DNA of 64,000 bases from assembly GCA_934621385.1 (NCBI GenBank), contig CAKTUI010000005.1, forward strand, positions 1 through 64,000, written 5' to 3'. The notes beneath the pieces were generated by a model that searched no databases, was not told the origin of the DNA, and saw only the letters and a list, made by a program, of their open reading frames with translations. The DNA comes from an uncultured Kiritimatiellota bacterium. GTDB lineage: Bacteria; Verrucomicrobiota; Kiritimatiellia; RFP12; UBA1067. Positions 46,342 through 55,159 of this stretch are shown piece by piece; the stretch's first letter is position 1; the number at the start of each line of letters is the position of its first letter. The position numbers and the translations under genes are program-made.

Positions 46342-47273
46342 TGCGCGTTCCCCCCGTTGGCGGCGAGCGCGACGTCGAAGAGCGAGCCGTCCGACGGGCG
46401 GACGTTTGCGGTGAAGCCGAGCTCGCCGGCGCGGAGTGCGCTCGCGCCCCAGTTGAGGGGTCCGGAGACGAGCGAGGCGCACCGGAGGGTGACGGTGAGG
46501 CCGCCCGCCGCCGTGATGACGAGGTCGTCGTCGCCCGCGAGGGACGCGCCGCGCCCGGAGAGGGCGGGGAGGGCGGCGAGGAGCTGGGCCTCGGAGAGGC
46601 CGAGCGGGGTGCAGCGGGCCGTCACCTTCACGCCCGAGAGGGTGTAGTCGATGGTGCCCTGGCTGTCGGTGGCGACCGGCTCGAGCTGCGGCTCGACCGA
46701 GACGGTCCACCCGTCGAGCGTGTCGGGGATGGAGAGGTCGCCGAGGGTGGCGGAGTAGTGTCGGCCGGTGAGGCCGTCGCGTGGCGGTTCGCCGTCGGCG
46801 TAGGCCTGCGCGGCGACGGTGTAGAGTTTGGCGGACGCGTCGTCCGGCAGCTTTCCGTTCGGCAGGAGCGCGGTGAACTCGGCCCGTCCGAGGGCGGTCT
46901 TGACCGGGGAGAGGACGAGGTCGGGGCACTTGGTGAGCGCGGCGGCGGCGAAGGTGACGCGGGTGCCGGCGCGGGAGGAGATTGCCAGCGGGCTGTCTGT
47001 CGCGCCGAGGAGCGACGAGCCGACGGAGGGGGTGCGGAAGGCGGCCGGGTAGAGGACGGCGAGGATCGCCTCGGAGAGGTTGCCGACGGGCGTGAGGGTG
47101 ATCCGGGCGAGCTGGTCGGTCTTGATGGTGTCGAGCGTGCCCGAGAGCGAGGACGGGACGTCCTGCGTGGACGACTCGACGGTGGCCGTGATGCCGCTCG
47201 CGTCGAAGAGCTTGGCGGAGGCGAACGAGACGGTGCCCGGGCCGCGGATGATGGATTGTCTGGTCGTTGCCAT
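46338..47273 (-). CDS. Probable tail tube protein
   Basis: A 311-residue beta-rich protein starting MATTRQSIIRGPGTVSFASAKLFD, with ITATVESSTQDVPSSLSGTLDTI, which fits siphophage tail tube proteins built from repeated beta domains. The second half (GLTVTLRCASLVSGPLNWGAS) could be a further beta domain. Position after head-completion genes supports the assignment. GGAAA lies before the ATG. Confidence 0.6.
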   Translation of the reverse strand: MATTRQSIIRGPGTVSFASAKLFDASGITATVESSTQDVPSSLSGTLDTIKTDQLARITLTPVGNLSEAILAVLYPAAFRTPSVGSSLLGATDSPLAISSRAGTRVTFAAAALTKCPDLVLSPVKTALGRAEFTALLPNGKLPDDASAKLYTVAAQAYADGEPPRDGLTGRHYSATLGDLSIPDTLDGWTVSVEPQLEPVATDSQGTIDYTLSGVKVTARCTPLGLSEAQLLAALPALSGRGASLAGDDDLVITAAGGLTVTLRCASLVSGPLNWGASALRAGELGFTANVRPSDGSLFDVALAANGGNAQ

Positions 47274-47309
47274 GTTTCGGTTTCCTTTCAGTGGGTGTTC
47301 AGGTGTGGT

Positions 47310-47732
47310 TCAGAGGGTGGTCCTGAGGTCGAGGCGAACGGTGCACGAGACGACCCCGCCGCCGAGGTCGGCCGGCTCGGAGATGGAGGGCGAGGTGAGC
47401 AGGCCGTCGCCGGTGTCGAAGAGCTTGAGGGCCCTTGCGATCTCCTGCGCGGCCCTGAGGTAGGTCGCCCGGCCCGGGGTGGCCCGGTTGACGAGCGGGT
47501 CCTCGAAGACGTCGACGGCGACGGTGGCGCGGCCGTAGCAGGCGGCGGAGTCGGGGGCCTCGTCGGTGAAGGCGAGCCCCCCGACGACGACGCAGAACGA
47601 CGAGCGCGGGATCTCCTGGTTGACGCTCTCGGCGACGTTGCCCCTCTCCTCCTCGAAGACGGGGAGGCCCGCGAGGAGGGGGATGGCGCGGACGCGCGCG
47701 GCGATCCGGGACTGGACTTCCTGCAGGTCCAT
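47310..47732 (-). CDS. Head-tail joining protein (Mu gp37-like)
   Basis: A 140-residue protein (LQEVQSRIAARVRAIPLLAG, then FCVVVGGLAFTDEAPDS) whose pattern fits minor tail/tail-terminator proteins after the DUF1320 gene in Mu-like phages. No motif is decisive; the assignment rests on size and order. Confidence 0.55.
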   Translation of the reverse strand: MDLQEVQSRIAARVRAIPLLAGLPVFEEERGNVAESVNQEIPRSSFCVVVGGLAFTDEAPDSAACYGRATVAVDVFEDPLVNRATPGRATYLRAAQEIARALKLFDTGDGLLTSPSISEPADLGGGVVSCTVRLDLRTTL

Positions 47733-47735
47733 GGC

Positions 47736-48170
47736 TCAGAGCCCCCCTTCCAGCCGCCGGCCGAGGAGGCGGGGCCTCCTGCGGAAGGCCGGGTAGGCGA
47801 TGGTGTCGCGGTCCGGGGCCTCGCCGTAGTCCTCCGGGACGACCGCGCCGGCGGCGAGGCGGTCGAAGAGCGCGAGCGCCCGCTCGTAGGCCTTCGTGCG
47901 GGCCTCGTTCGGGGTTCGGTTGAAGCGCTTGAGGAGGTTGAAGGCCGCGACGTCCATCGCGGGCGCGACGAGCATCTCCGGGAGGAGGGCCTCGTCGTCG
48001 GGCATCCGGCACCTGCGGCCGGAGCGGACGTAGCCCCTGACGGCGGAGACGGCGTTGGCGACCAGCCGGTCGACGGCGGTGTCGTCCGCGTCCTCGTTCT
48101 GGCCGAAGGCGCGGATCTCCGGCTCGGAGAGCGCGGCCGCGAGGTCGGCCCTTGTGACCTTTCGCCACAT
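47736..48170 (-). CDS. DUF1320 (Mu gp36-like) head completion protein
   Basis: A 144-residue helical protein with an N-terminal LAAALSEPEIRAFGQNEDADDTAVDRLVANAVSAVRGYV segment, typical of DUF1320 gp36-like connector proteins, and a middle region ALLPEMLVAPAMDVAAFNLLKRF. Located right after the major capsid gene, as in Mu. AAGGACC precedes the ATG. Confidence 0.7.
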   Translation of the reverse strand: MWRKVTRADLAAALSEPEIRAFGQNEDADDTAVDRLVANAVSAVRGYVRSGRRCRMPDDEALLPEMLVAPAMDVAAFNLLKRFNRTPNEARTKAYERALALFDRLAAGAVVPEDYGEAPDRDTIAYPAFRRRPRLLGRRLEGGL

Positions 48171-48364
48171 TCTTCTGGTCCTTTCGTTCGGGCGGGTTCC
48201 GGGGCGTTGCGCCAGACGCGCGAGAAAGGCCCCTGGAGGCCTCCGCGCAAAAGGCGGCTCGTCGTGCGTCCGGGATCCTGCTCGCGTTTTTGAAACGGTT
48301 TTCGTGAGTTTTGAGGGGGGTAGGCGCACGAGGGGTCGCGCCGGCCCCCCGTGCGCCCCCCTTT

Positions 48365-49264
48365 TTAGGCCTCGACGAGCTGGACGTAGCCCGGGGCCTT
48401 GTTGGTGGAGGTGCGCGTGAGCGCGCTGCCGAGGAGGGCGGCGACGTTCATGTAGCGCATGTTCTTGCCGGGCGCGCCGTGGACGAACGAGGTGACGGTG
48501 AGCCCGCTCTCGTCGTCGGTCGTGGTGCCGTACTCGGCGTACATGCCGTCGACGGCCTCGGGGACGGCGCGTCCGGCGACGGCGATGGCCGCGTCCGGGA
48601 CGAGGAAGCCGACGCCCTTCGACGCGCTCGCGGAGTCGGCGGCGGCGACCTTGGCGGAGCAGACGATGGCCTTGATGCCGTACTTGCGGCCGAGGGCCTC
48701 GGCGATGCTGTCGCCGGCGATGGCGGCGTTGGCGGTGTTCGCGTCCAGCAGCTCGCCGTACGCGTCGGGGCCGAGGATGGCGACGATGGTCGCCGGGTCG
48801 AGGTCGTTCTTCTCGGCGACGGCGATGGCCTTGCCGAGCTTGGCGACCTCGAAGCCCGTGGCCTGGGCGACGGCGTTCGTGTAGTCGAGCTTGCCGACGA
48901 CGAGCTCCTCGATCTTGGCGGCGATGGCGCGGCCGCCGGCGATGCCGCAGTTGCGGGAGGTCGAGCTGCGGTCGACCTCGAGCAGGTCGGTCTGGCCGAT
49001 CTTGTAGGTCACCTTGACGAGCTGGTCGAGCGTGACGGAGGCTGGGATGATGGAGCCGTCGGTCGTCTCGAAGTCGTTGGAGGACTCGTTGAAGACGGTG
49101 GCCGCGCCGGAGAAGACGGGGACCTTGAGGGTCTTGCCCTCGCCCTGCACCTCGGAGGAGAAGTCCGTGGTGAAGAGGCGTGCGAGCGCGAGGGCGCGGC
49201 GGGTTTCCATGATGGCCTTGGACGATCCGAGGATCAGGCCGGGGGAGGTGAGGGAGGTTGCCAT
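48365..49264 (-). CDS. Major capsid protein (Mu gpT-like)
   Basis: A 299-residue protein. The N-terminus (TSPGLILGSSKAIMETRRAL) and the strands VYKIGQTDLLEVDRSS, DPATIVAILGPDAYGELLD and VPDAAIAVAGRAVPE fit HK97-fold capsid proteins. It directly follows the protease/scaffold gene, the standard order. The 190-bp gap downstream (48171-48364) is noncoding. AAGGAAACG lies before the ATG. Confidence 0.8.
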   Translation of the reverse strand: MATSLTSPGLILGSSKAIMETRRALALARLFTTDFSSEVQGEGKTLKVPVFSGAATVFNESSNDFETTDGSIIPASVTLDQLVKVTYKIGQTDLLEVDRSSTSRNCGIAGGRAIAAKIEELVVGKLDYTNAVAQATGFEVAKLGKAIAVAEKNDLDPATIVAILGPDAYGELLDANTANAAIAGDSIAEALGRKYGIKAIVCSAKVAAADSASASKGVGFLVPDAAIAVAGRAVPEAVDGMYAEYGTTTDDESGLTVTSFVHGAPGKNMRYMNVAALLGSALTRTSTNKAPGYVQLVEA

Positions 49265-49299
49265 TTGCTGTCGTTTCCTTTCTTGTCATGTGTTTGGGT

Positions 49300-50217
49300 T
49301 CAGTGCGCCTCGGCGAGTTCGCGCGCGTTGGCGACGGCGAAGGCGGCGAGCTCCTCGGGGGTGCGGCAGGCGGCGAGGCGCGAGCGCACATCGGGCGCGT
49401 CGGCCGGGGTCCGCGCCGAGTTGGCGGCGATGCGGGCCTTGGCGGGCGGGGCCTTGACGGCGGCGAGGAAGGCGAGGGCCGTGTCGCGGCCGTTGGCGAC
49501 GTAGAGCCTGACGAACTCGTCGCGGTTGGCGATCCTGTCGCGGTTCTGGTCGGCGCAGGCGGCGGCCTCGTTCGCGAGGGCCTGGGCCCGCGCCTCGTCG
49601 GCGGCCCTGCGCAGGGCCTCGATCGCGGCGAGCGCGTCCTCCTCGGTCGCGTCCGGCGCGAGGCCGAGCGCGGTGAGTATCTTGTCCATCTTGTTCTTTC
49701 CTTTCTGGTCCTCAACGGTCTGGTTGTCCGTTCCCCGGCGGTTGAGGACGCAGGAGACGGGAAGGTTGGGCCTGTTGGTGAGGGCGACGGAGTCGAGCGC
49801 GAGGACGCGGTCGGTGCCGTCCTCCAGCAGGAAGACGGGGGAGACGAAGCGGTACTCGCGGCCGGCGACGGCCTCGCGGCCGAGGGCGGTGAGGCGGAAG
49901 TCGGCGACGAGGCCCCTCGCGGGGTCGGTGCGGAGGTTGGAGGCCCAGGCGTAGGCGCGGGTGCCGCCGCCGATGGAGTCGTGGTCGGCGTCGACGAGGA
50001 TCTCGGGGCGGCCCCTGGCGGTCCAGTCGTCGATGATGCGGGCGAAGGCGGCCGCGTCGAGCACCTGGACGACGGTGCGCCCCCCGTCGCCGCGGCCGGT
50101 GCGGGCCGGGTACTCGCCGAAGGGGGCGACCTGCACGGCGAGGGCCTCGCCCTCGGGCGGGAGTTCGGCGGGGGCCAGCCCGCCGGCGCTGTTCACAAGT
50201 GTCAGTCTCTTGTTCAT
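49300..50217 (-). CDS. Mu gpI-like head protease/scaffold protein
   Basis: A 305-residue protein. The N-terminal part (VQVAPFGEYPARTG, ILVDADHDSIGGGTRAYAWASNL, YRFVSPVFLL) matches the Mu protease I pattern with conserved His/Ser-type residues. The C-terminal third is helical and charged (IAALEALRRAADEARAQAL), the scaffold. An internal MDKILTALGLAPDATEED at about residue 175, preceded by AAGGAAAG, could start a separate scaffold (gpZ-like). Overlaps portal by ATGA. Confidence 0.8.
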   Translation of the reverse strand: MNKRLTLVNSAGGLAPAELPPEGEALAVQVAPFGEYPARTGRGDGGRTVVQVLDAAAFARIIDDWTARGRPEILVDADHDSIGGGTRAYAWASNLRTDPARGLVADFRLTALGREAVAGREYRFVSPVFLLEDGTDRVLALDSVALTNRPNLPVSCVLNRRGTDNQTVEDQKGKNKMDKILTALGLAPDATEEDALAAIEALRRAADEARAQALANEAAACADQNRDRIANRDEFVRLYVANGRDTALAFLAAVKAPPAKARIAANSARTPADAPDVRSRLAACRTPEELAAFAVANARELAEAH

Positions 50218-51680
50218 AAGTCTGCGCTCCTCGTTTTCCTGTTCCCCAGCGCGGTGGCCTTGGCGGCGGCGGCGGACATGGCGCGCTCGAGGGCCTTCTC
50301 GAGGCCGCCTGCGAGTGCGGCGGGGTCGATGGCGGCGAGCGCCCGGTCGGCCCTGCGGAGGGCCTCCTCGTAGGGGACGGAGCCGTCGAGGACGGCGGCG
50401 GCGACCTCGGCGAGGAGGGCGTCGGCGGGGGACCGCCCGCCCCGGGCGGCTGGGCGAGGGCCGGGGGCGGCGTTGGCGGCGAAGGCCAGCTGCGGCGCGG
50501 GGGCTGCGGTCACCTCGTAGCCGGTCTCGGCGGCGACCTGCTCGGGCGAGACGCGGTAGCCGGCGGCGGCGAGCGCGGCGATGTTCTGGACGGCGGATCC
50601 GACGTCGCGCTCCTGGCGTGTGCGCAGGGCGAACTGGGCGAGGGCTGGGCGGCCCGGGAAGCGGGCGGCGAGGGCGCGGCGGTCGTACTGGGCGTTGAGC
50701 GGGCCCTCGACCTTGTGGGCGACGCGGCGGACGATGGCGTCCCACACGCCCTCCTGCGCCCCCGACGCGCCGCCGCCGATGCCGGCCGGCTCGGAGAGCA
50801 TGGTGAGCATGCCGCCCGTGCCGGCGAGGACGAGCTGCTTCTGGAGCCACTCGAGCCGCGCCTGGAAGGGCTGGGCGCCGCGCACCTCGCCGAGGGTGCG
50901 CACGTCGGATCCGTTCGGGAGCGCGCCACTCGCGGCCTCGGCGGCCTCGGTCGCCCGGTCGGCGTACTCCTCCTCCTTGCCGGCCGGGACGTCGGGCGGC
51001 ATGATGATGAAGACCCCGGGGATGCCGTAGATCTCGACGTACGCGTCCCAGTCCTTCTCGGCGGTGGTCGCCCGCACGTACTTGACGAGGGCGATGCGGT
51101 TGACGGGGCGGCGGTTGTCGGCGACGACGTAGTCCTCGGGCGAGAGGTAGGCGCCGCCCCTGAGGTCGCGGTAGCCGACCTGCTCGGCGCGGGGGTTCCA
51201 GGCCCAGCGCGAGGACGCGCCGTCGCGGACCATGTTCCACTGGGGGAGCGGCTCGAGGTGCTCGATCGTCCAGTCGGGCCTGAGCCAGGGCTGGAGGTGG
51301 GCGAAGCCCCTGAAGCGGGCCATGACGAGGTGCTCGATCGCGTCGGGGAGGTTGTCGCAGGCGGCGTAGCTCTCCTCGAGGAAGGCGCGCTGCTCGTCGG
51401 CGAGGGCGCGATCGAAGCCGCGGGCCGTCTCGTCGGCGGTGAGGATCTGCCAGTCCATGTCGGCGACCCCCGCGACGGTGCGCTCGATGATGGTCATGAG
51501 GTCGGGGTCGGTGGCCTCGATGCCGGTCTCGGCGGCGTAGAGCCACTGGAGGTCGGCCATGGCGCCGCGCTGGGCGGCCTCCATGAGCTGGACGGCGCGC
51601 GGCATGGTGAGGCCCCTGAGGGGGCTGTAGGCGTCGCGCCAGGCGAGGGCGCGGGGGAGGGTGCGGACGGGCGGGGTCAT
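50214..51680 (-). CDS. Portal protein (DUF935, Mu gp29-like)
   Basis: A 488-residue portal. DUF935-like segments are LRGLTMPRAVQLMEAAQRGAMADLQWLY, RTVAGVADMDWQIL, VRDGASSRWAWNP and WDAYVEIYGIPGVFIIMPPD. It forms the dodecameric DNA gate. It overlaps terminase and protease by ATGA. A Pro/Ala-rich C-terminus is present and MuF, its usual neighbour, is moved elsewhere. Confidence 0.85.
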   Translation of the reverse strand: MTPPVRTLPRALAWRDAYSPLRGLTMPRAVQLMEAAQRGAMADLQWLYAAETGIEATDPDLMTIIERTVAGVADMDWQILTADETARGFDRALADEQRAFLEESYAACDNLPDAIEHLVMARFRGFAHLQPWLRPDWTIEHLEPLPQWNMVRDGASSRWAWNPRAEQVGYRDLRGGAYLSPEDYVVADNRRPVNRIALVKYVRATTAEKDWDAYVEIYGIPGVFIIMPPDVPAGKEEEYADRATEAAEAASGALPNGSDVRTLGEVRGAQPFQARLEWLQKQLVLAGTGGMLTMLSEPAGIGGGASGAQEGVWDAIVRRVAHKVEGPLNAQYDRRALAARFPGRPALAQFALRTRQERDVGSAVQNIAALAAAGYRVSPEQVAAETGYEVTAAPAPQLAFAANAAPGPRPAARGGRSPADALLAEVAAAVLDGSVPYEEALRRADRALAAIDPAALAGGLEKALERAMSAAAAKATALGNRKTRSADL

Positions 51681-53128
51681 CTGGCTTGGTTCCTTTCGCG
51701 GATGAGGCGGCGGCGGGCGCGGGTCGCCGGGGTGTCGAGGGCGCGCGGCGCGGCGGCGGCGCGGCGCGAGCCCCTCGCCTCGCGGCAGAGGGCGCAGGCC
51801 CAGAAGCGGTCGGCGTGGCCGCCCGCGTCGCGCTCGCCGGTGAAGCGGGCGTGGCCGCCCGCCGACTCCTCCTTGCGGATCCGGCGGAAGTCCGCGTCCA
51901 CCTCGCGCAGGTCGGGCACCTTGAGCGTCCGGTCCTCGAGGCCGTGGCGCACGGGGTAGGCCATGGACTCCTTGGCGGCCGGGGTGAAGCGCACGGGCTC
52001 GAAGCGGTGGCCGTAGGTGCGGCGCATGGCCTCGGCGGTCTCCTCGCCGATGCCGGTCATGTCGAAGCAGCACCGCACGAGGCGCCCCAGGCGCATGAGG
52101 CGGTCGATCTCGGCCCTCTGGCGGCGGAAGGTGACGTTGCGCATCGTCGTCACCTCGGCGGGGACGAGGACGCCCGCGACGTCCGCGGCGAGCCAGAGGA
52201 CGGTGAGGTCGGCGTGGCGGGCGTAGTCGACGCCGAGGTAGAGCGGCGCGTCGCCGGCGGGCGCGGCGGCCGTCCAGCGCGTGGTCTCGCTCGGTCGGCC
52301 GTCGACCGTGCCGGTCTTGCGCTCCAGGCGGCCGGCCACGTGGTTCGCGTCCAGCAGGTCATAGCCGATGAAGGCCGTCGCGTCGTTGGCCGGCACGCAC
52401 ATGTACTCCTGCATGAACGTCTCCTCGTCGGCGCAGCCGGAGCGGATGAAGTCGAAGTAGGCCGCCTCGTCCATGGCCTGGCGCTCGTCGCCGGGCGGCA
52501 GCTTCCTCTGGAGCCGGGCGAGGAAGCCCTGGCCCAGCGCGTCCTCGAGCGTGACCCGGTGGAAGCTGAAGCCCTTCGGGTTGCCGTCCCTGATCTCGTC
52601 GATGAGCCGCTGGAAGTAGGAGTCGCTGCCGCGCGGGGTGGAGAAGATCTCGAGGCAGCCGCCCCAGGTGATGCCCGGGTAGGCGATGGAGTAGAGGCGG
52701 CGGGGGTCGGGGTGGAGGGCGAACTCGTCGAGGACGCGGTCGCCGCGCTTGCCGGCCTGCGCGTCGGGGTTGGAGGACATGGAGTTGAGCCTGAGGCCGT
52801 TGCCCATCTGGAGGACGTAGGCCGAGGAGCCGCGCGCGTCGATGACGCGCTCGCCGAAGTCCTGCGCGCCCGCGTCGAGGATGCCCGCGAAGCCCTTGCA
52901 GTCCTCGAGGAAGAGCCGCGCCTGGATCTCGTCGCGGGAGCTGATCCACGCGTCGAGCGCGGCGGTCCTGAGGGCCTTGCGGCGGACGAGGCCGTAGGCC
53001 GTCGCCCACGTCCAGCCGATCTGGCGGCTCTTCACGGCGAGCTTCAGGCGCGAGCCGTCCTCGACCCACCTGCGCTGGTAGGGCAGGAGGAGCGAGTCGG
53101 CGCGGGGCTTGACCTTGGCGTTTCCCAT
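51677..53128 (-). CDS. Terminase large subunit (Mu gp28-like)
   Basis: A 483-residue packaging ATPase/nuclease. The N-terminal ATPase domain begins with LLLPYQRRWVEDGSRLKLAVKSRQIGWTWA, a degenerate Walker A (KSRQIGWT) as in Mu gp28. The Walker B is in RGDRVLDEFALH. The nuclease domain includes APLYLGVDYARHADLTVLWL and CFDMTGIGEETAE with catalytic Asp residues. The start at 53128 lies 3 nt after the small terminase stop. Overlaps the portal gene by ATGA. Confidence 0.85.
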   Translation of the reverse strand: MGNAKVKPRADSLLLPYQRRWVEDGSRLKLAVKSRQIGWTWATAYGLVRRKALRTAALDAWISSRDEIQARLFLEDCKGFAGILDAGAQDFGERVIDARGSSAYVLQMGNGLRLNSMSSNPDAQAGKRGDRVLDEFALHPDPRRLYSIAYPGITWGGCLEIFSTPRGSDSYFQRLIDEIRDGNPKGFSFHRVTLEDALGQGFLARLQRKLPPGDERQAMDEAAYFDFIRSGCADEETFMQEYMCVPANDATAFIGYDLLDANHVAGRLERKTGTVDGRPSETTRWTAAAPAGDAPLYLGVDYARHADLTVLWLAADVAGVLVPAEVTTMRNVTFRRQRAEIDRLMRLGRLVRCCFDMTGIGEETAEAMRRTYGHRFEPVRFTPAAKESMAYPVRHGLEDRTLKVPDLREVDADFRRIRKEESAGGHARFTGERDAGGHADRFWACALCREARGSRRAAAAPRALDTPATRARRRLIRERNQAR

Positions 53129-53130
53129 GG

Positions 53131-53703
53131 CTACAGCAGGCCGGCGGCCTCCTCGATCTTCCTGAGGGTCTCCTCGGTGAGCCCGCCCCTCGACTTGGCG
53201 GAGCGGACGGCGTCCTGGACGGCGCTGAGCCGCCGCTCGGCGGCCTCGAACTTCTCGCGTGCGAGGGCGAGGTCGGCCTCGCGCGTGGCCTGCGCCTTGG
53301 CGCGGATGGCGAGGTCGTCGGCCCTCTGGAGGCGATCCTTGATGGCCATGGCGCTCTGGATGAGGCTGGAGGCGGTTTTCGCGTCGGTGTTGAGCGCGGC
53401 CTCGGTGGCGAGGGCCTTGAGGGCCTCGACGAGGGACTCGTCGCGTGTGCACCTGCGGCCGAGCGCGGCGGCCTCGGCGGCGGCGGTGGCCGCCTCGTGC
53501 ATGCGGTGCTCGTGCTCGGCGGCGCGCATCTGGGCGAGCCAGGCGTAGAAGCCGGTGCGCGAGGGGGCCTTGGCGAGGCCGAACTCCCGCGCCGCCCAGG
53601 CCGCCGCCTCCTGCCACGGGCAGCGCATCGCCCGGTAGTAGAGCGTCCAGCCCTGCTCCTCGGTGAGGCACGCGGCCCAGCTGTCGGTGCGCGTCTTCTT
53701 CAT
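53131..53703 (-). CDS. Terminase small subunit-like protein
   Basis: A 190-residue helical protein with N-terminal HTH-like part (WQEAAAWAAREFGLAKAPSRTGFYAWLAQM) and coiled coil, the profile of DUF3486/gp27-like small terminases. It recognises phage DNA ends. It starts 4 nt after the preceding stop and lies right before the large subunit. Confidence 0.75.
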   Translation of the reverse strand: MKKTRTDSWAACLTEEQGWTLYYRAMRCPWQEAAAWAAREFGLAKAPSRTGFYAWLAQMRAAEHEHRMHEAATAAAEAAALGRRCTRDESLVEALKALATEAALNTDAKTASSLIQSAMAIKDRLQRADDLAIRAKAQATREADLALAREKFEAAERRLSAVQDAVRSAKSRGGLTEETLRKIEEAAGLL

Positions 53704-53707
53704 GGCC

Positions 53708-53956
53708 TCAGAGCCCCTTCAGGCTGTCGCGCCCCGCGTCGGTGATCCCCCAGACGGTCTCGCCGGCGAGGTTCGGCCAGCTCTCCGCGAGCGCCCTGTC
53801 GTCGAGGAAGCCGAGCGCGTCGAGGAACTCGTCCGTCGTGAGGTCGTGCCGGTCCATGACCAGCTCGGTCTCGGCCATGAGCGTCTTCTCCCTCAGCCCG
53901 CAGCCGACGCGGGCGAGGATCCGCAGGATGGCGTTGTTGAGCGCGGGGTTCCTCAT
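53708..53956 (-). CDS. Small phage protein (Mu gp26-like position)
   Basis: An 82-residue helical protein (NPALNNAILRILARVGCGLREKTLMAETELV, later TTDEFLDALGFLDDRAL). It has a winged-helix-like profile. No family is certain. Overlaps its upstream neighbour by ATGA; 4 nt separate it from the small terminase. Confidence 0.6.
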   Translation of the reverse strand: MRNPALNNAILRILARVGCGLREKTLMAETELVMDRHDLTTDEFLDALGFLDDRALAESWPNLAGETVWGITDAGRDSLKGL

Positions 53957-54345
53957 TTCCGGCCTCCCCCCGCGACGATGCGCCGGTCGATCATGTCGAT
54001 CCTCGCCGAGTTGGCCGCCACGCGCTCGACGACCGGGTCGAGCCGCACGTTCATCTGCCGCGCCCGCTCCTCGCCCCGCGCGTCCATCGCGTCGAGCTTC
54101 TTGAGGATGCTGTCGAGGCCGTCCGAGAGGCGGCGCTCGACCTTGTCCATGCGCTCCTCCAAGGCCTTCATGCGCCGGTTGCACTCGCCGACCGAGATGC
54201 AGTCGGCGACCTTGCGCACGGGGAAGGGGCTGGGGTCAGGCTCGATGCGCGCGCGCCGGACGAGCCGCGAGCGGACGTAGGCCGAGACCACGCCGCAGAT
54301 TGCGCCGACCGCGCCGGAGGAGATTGCGATTCCCGTCGTTTCCAT
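53953..54345 (-). CDS. DUF2730-like membrane/coiled-coil phage protein
   Basis: A 130-residue protein with an N-terminal helix (GIAISSGAVGAICGVVSAYV) and coiled coil (RMKALEERMDKVERRLSDGLDSILKKLD). The layout and position before the terminase genes fit DUF2730/gp25-like proteins. The start METTGIAI at 54345 is supported by GAAGGAAACG about 11 nt upstream. First gene of the late operon. Confidence 0.6.
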   Translation of the reverse strand: METTGIAISSGAVGAICGVVSAYVRSRLVRRARIEPDPSPFPVRKVADCISVGECNRRMKALEERMDKVERRLSDGLDSILKKLDAMDARGEERARQMNVRLDPVVERVAANSARIDMIDRRIVAGGGRK

Positions 54346-54572
54346 GTTGATGGCGTTTCCTTCTGTCTGTGTAAGTTGTCGTGGCCCGTTGCCTTCGCCG
54401 GGTGGAGCCGTACCCGGGGGACGGGTTCGGGGCGTTCCCCGGCCGTCCGGCGCATAGTCTCCCATAAACGCCGTGCGTCGCAAACCCGACGCGGCGGACG
54501 GTGCGCAGGGTCTCGCAGGTCTGTTGTGCTTCGCGTGTCCTCACGCGCCCAACCGTGCGCTCGGCGGGTTGT

Positions 54573-54669
54573 ATTTAGTTTCCGCGGCAACTAAATATAA
54601 AACTTGCCAAAACAACGCCAGATGCGGCGAAAACGGGCGCGTGGGAGTTTTTCTACCGCGGTAGAAAAA
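54573..54669. promoter_or_regulatory. CCGCGG-centred palindrome pair between early and late operons
   Basis: Palindrome 1 (54573-54596) is ATTTAGTT-TCCGCGGC-AACTAAAT. Palindrome 2 (54648-54669) is TTTCTACCGCGGTAGAAA with two more T/A each side. The second recurs exactly at 60519-60540. The spacer between them (TATAAAACTTGCCAAAACAA onward) resembles the sequence beside the 60.5-kb copy, in inverse orientation. It sits where the late promoter and activator sites should be. Confidence 0.55.
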
Positions 54670-54671
54670 CT

Positions 54672-54712
54672 CAAGAAAAAAGCCCCCCCGGGCGCGTCGT
54701 CCGGGGGGCTTC
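54672..54712 (-). terminator. Terminator between early and late phage operons
   Basis: The minus strand folds AAGCCCCCCGG, 9-nt loop, CCGGGGGGGCTT, then TTTTTCTTG. It ends the early transcript after the small gene at 54959. The interval 54346-54958 otherwise contains only the palindromes and two imperfect GTCTCTCC-GGC-GCC direct repeats near 54750 and 54806; no gene is supported. Confidence 0.8.
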
Positions 54713-54958
54713 AGGGCGGCTTCAGGCCGCCTTGAAATCGAAGTGCCCGTCTCTCCGGGCCGCCACCGCTGTCCAGTGCCTCCACCTGCGGTCGGGTGTG
54801 CCGGTCTCTCCCGGCTGCCAACGCTATTGGCGGTATCCCCTGTCGTTCTGGGGGCATGGGTCGGCCAGGCGAGCCGTCCGGGCGCGTCCGCCCGTCCGTC
54901 CCAATACACCGACTTCCCTATTCGTGGCTACCATGATTGCCGGGTCAAATCCGTGTCG

Positions 54959-55159
54959 TCACGCGAGCGCGTCCGCGTCCCTCGTGGCCCTGTAGCGCTT
55001 CGGGTTCCGCTTCGCGGCGAGGTAGATGCGCCAGCGGACCGCCGAGCAGAGTGTCCGGGGCGGGGTCTCCGCGCCGTGCCGCCGGTACCACAGGTCGAGC
55101 GACCGGCGGAGCGACGCGGGCGCGTAGTCGCGGACGATGTCGGCCCTCCTGCCCCTCAT
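54959..55159 (-). CDS. Small basic phage protein
   Basis: A 66-residue Arg-rich protein (MRGRRADIVRDYAPASLRRS, LCSAVRWRIYLAAKRNPKRY). The ATG overlaps the stop of the GemA-like gene. Pattern suggests a helical DNA-binding accessory; family unknown. Last gene of the early operon, followed by a terminator. Confidence 0.55.
   Translation of the reverse strand: MRGRRADIVRDYAPASLRRSLDLWYRRHGAETPPRTLCSAVRWRIYLAAKRNPKRYRATRDADALA

Noticed and set aside
54541..54909. Protein gene in the early/late gap
   Set aside because: Arg/Pro-rich, spans the terminator and palindrome, no Shine-Dalgarno; treated as noncoding.
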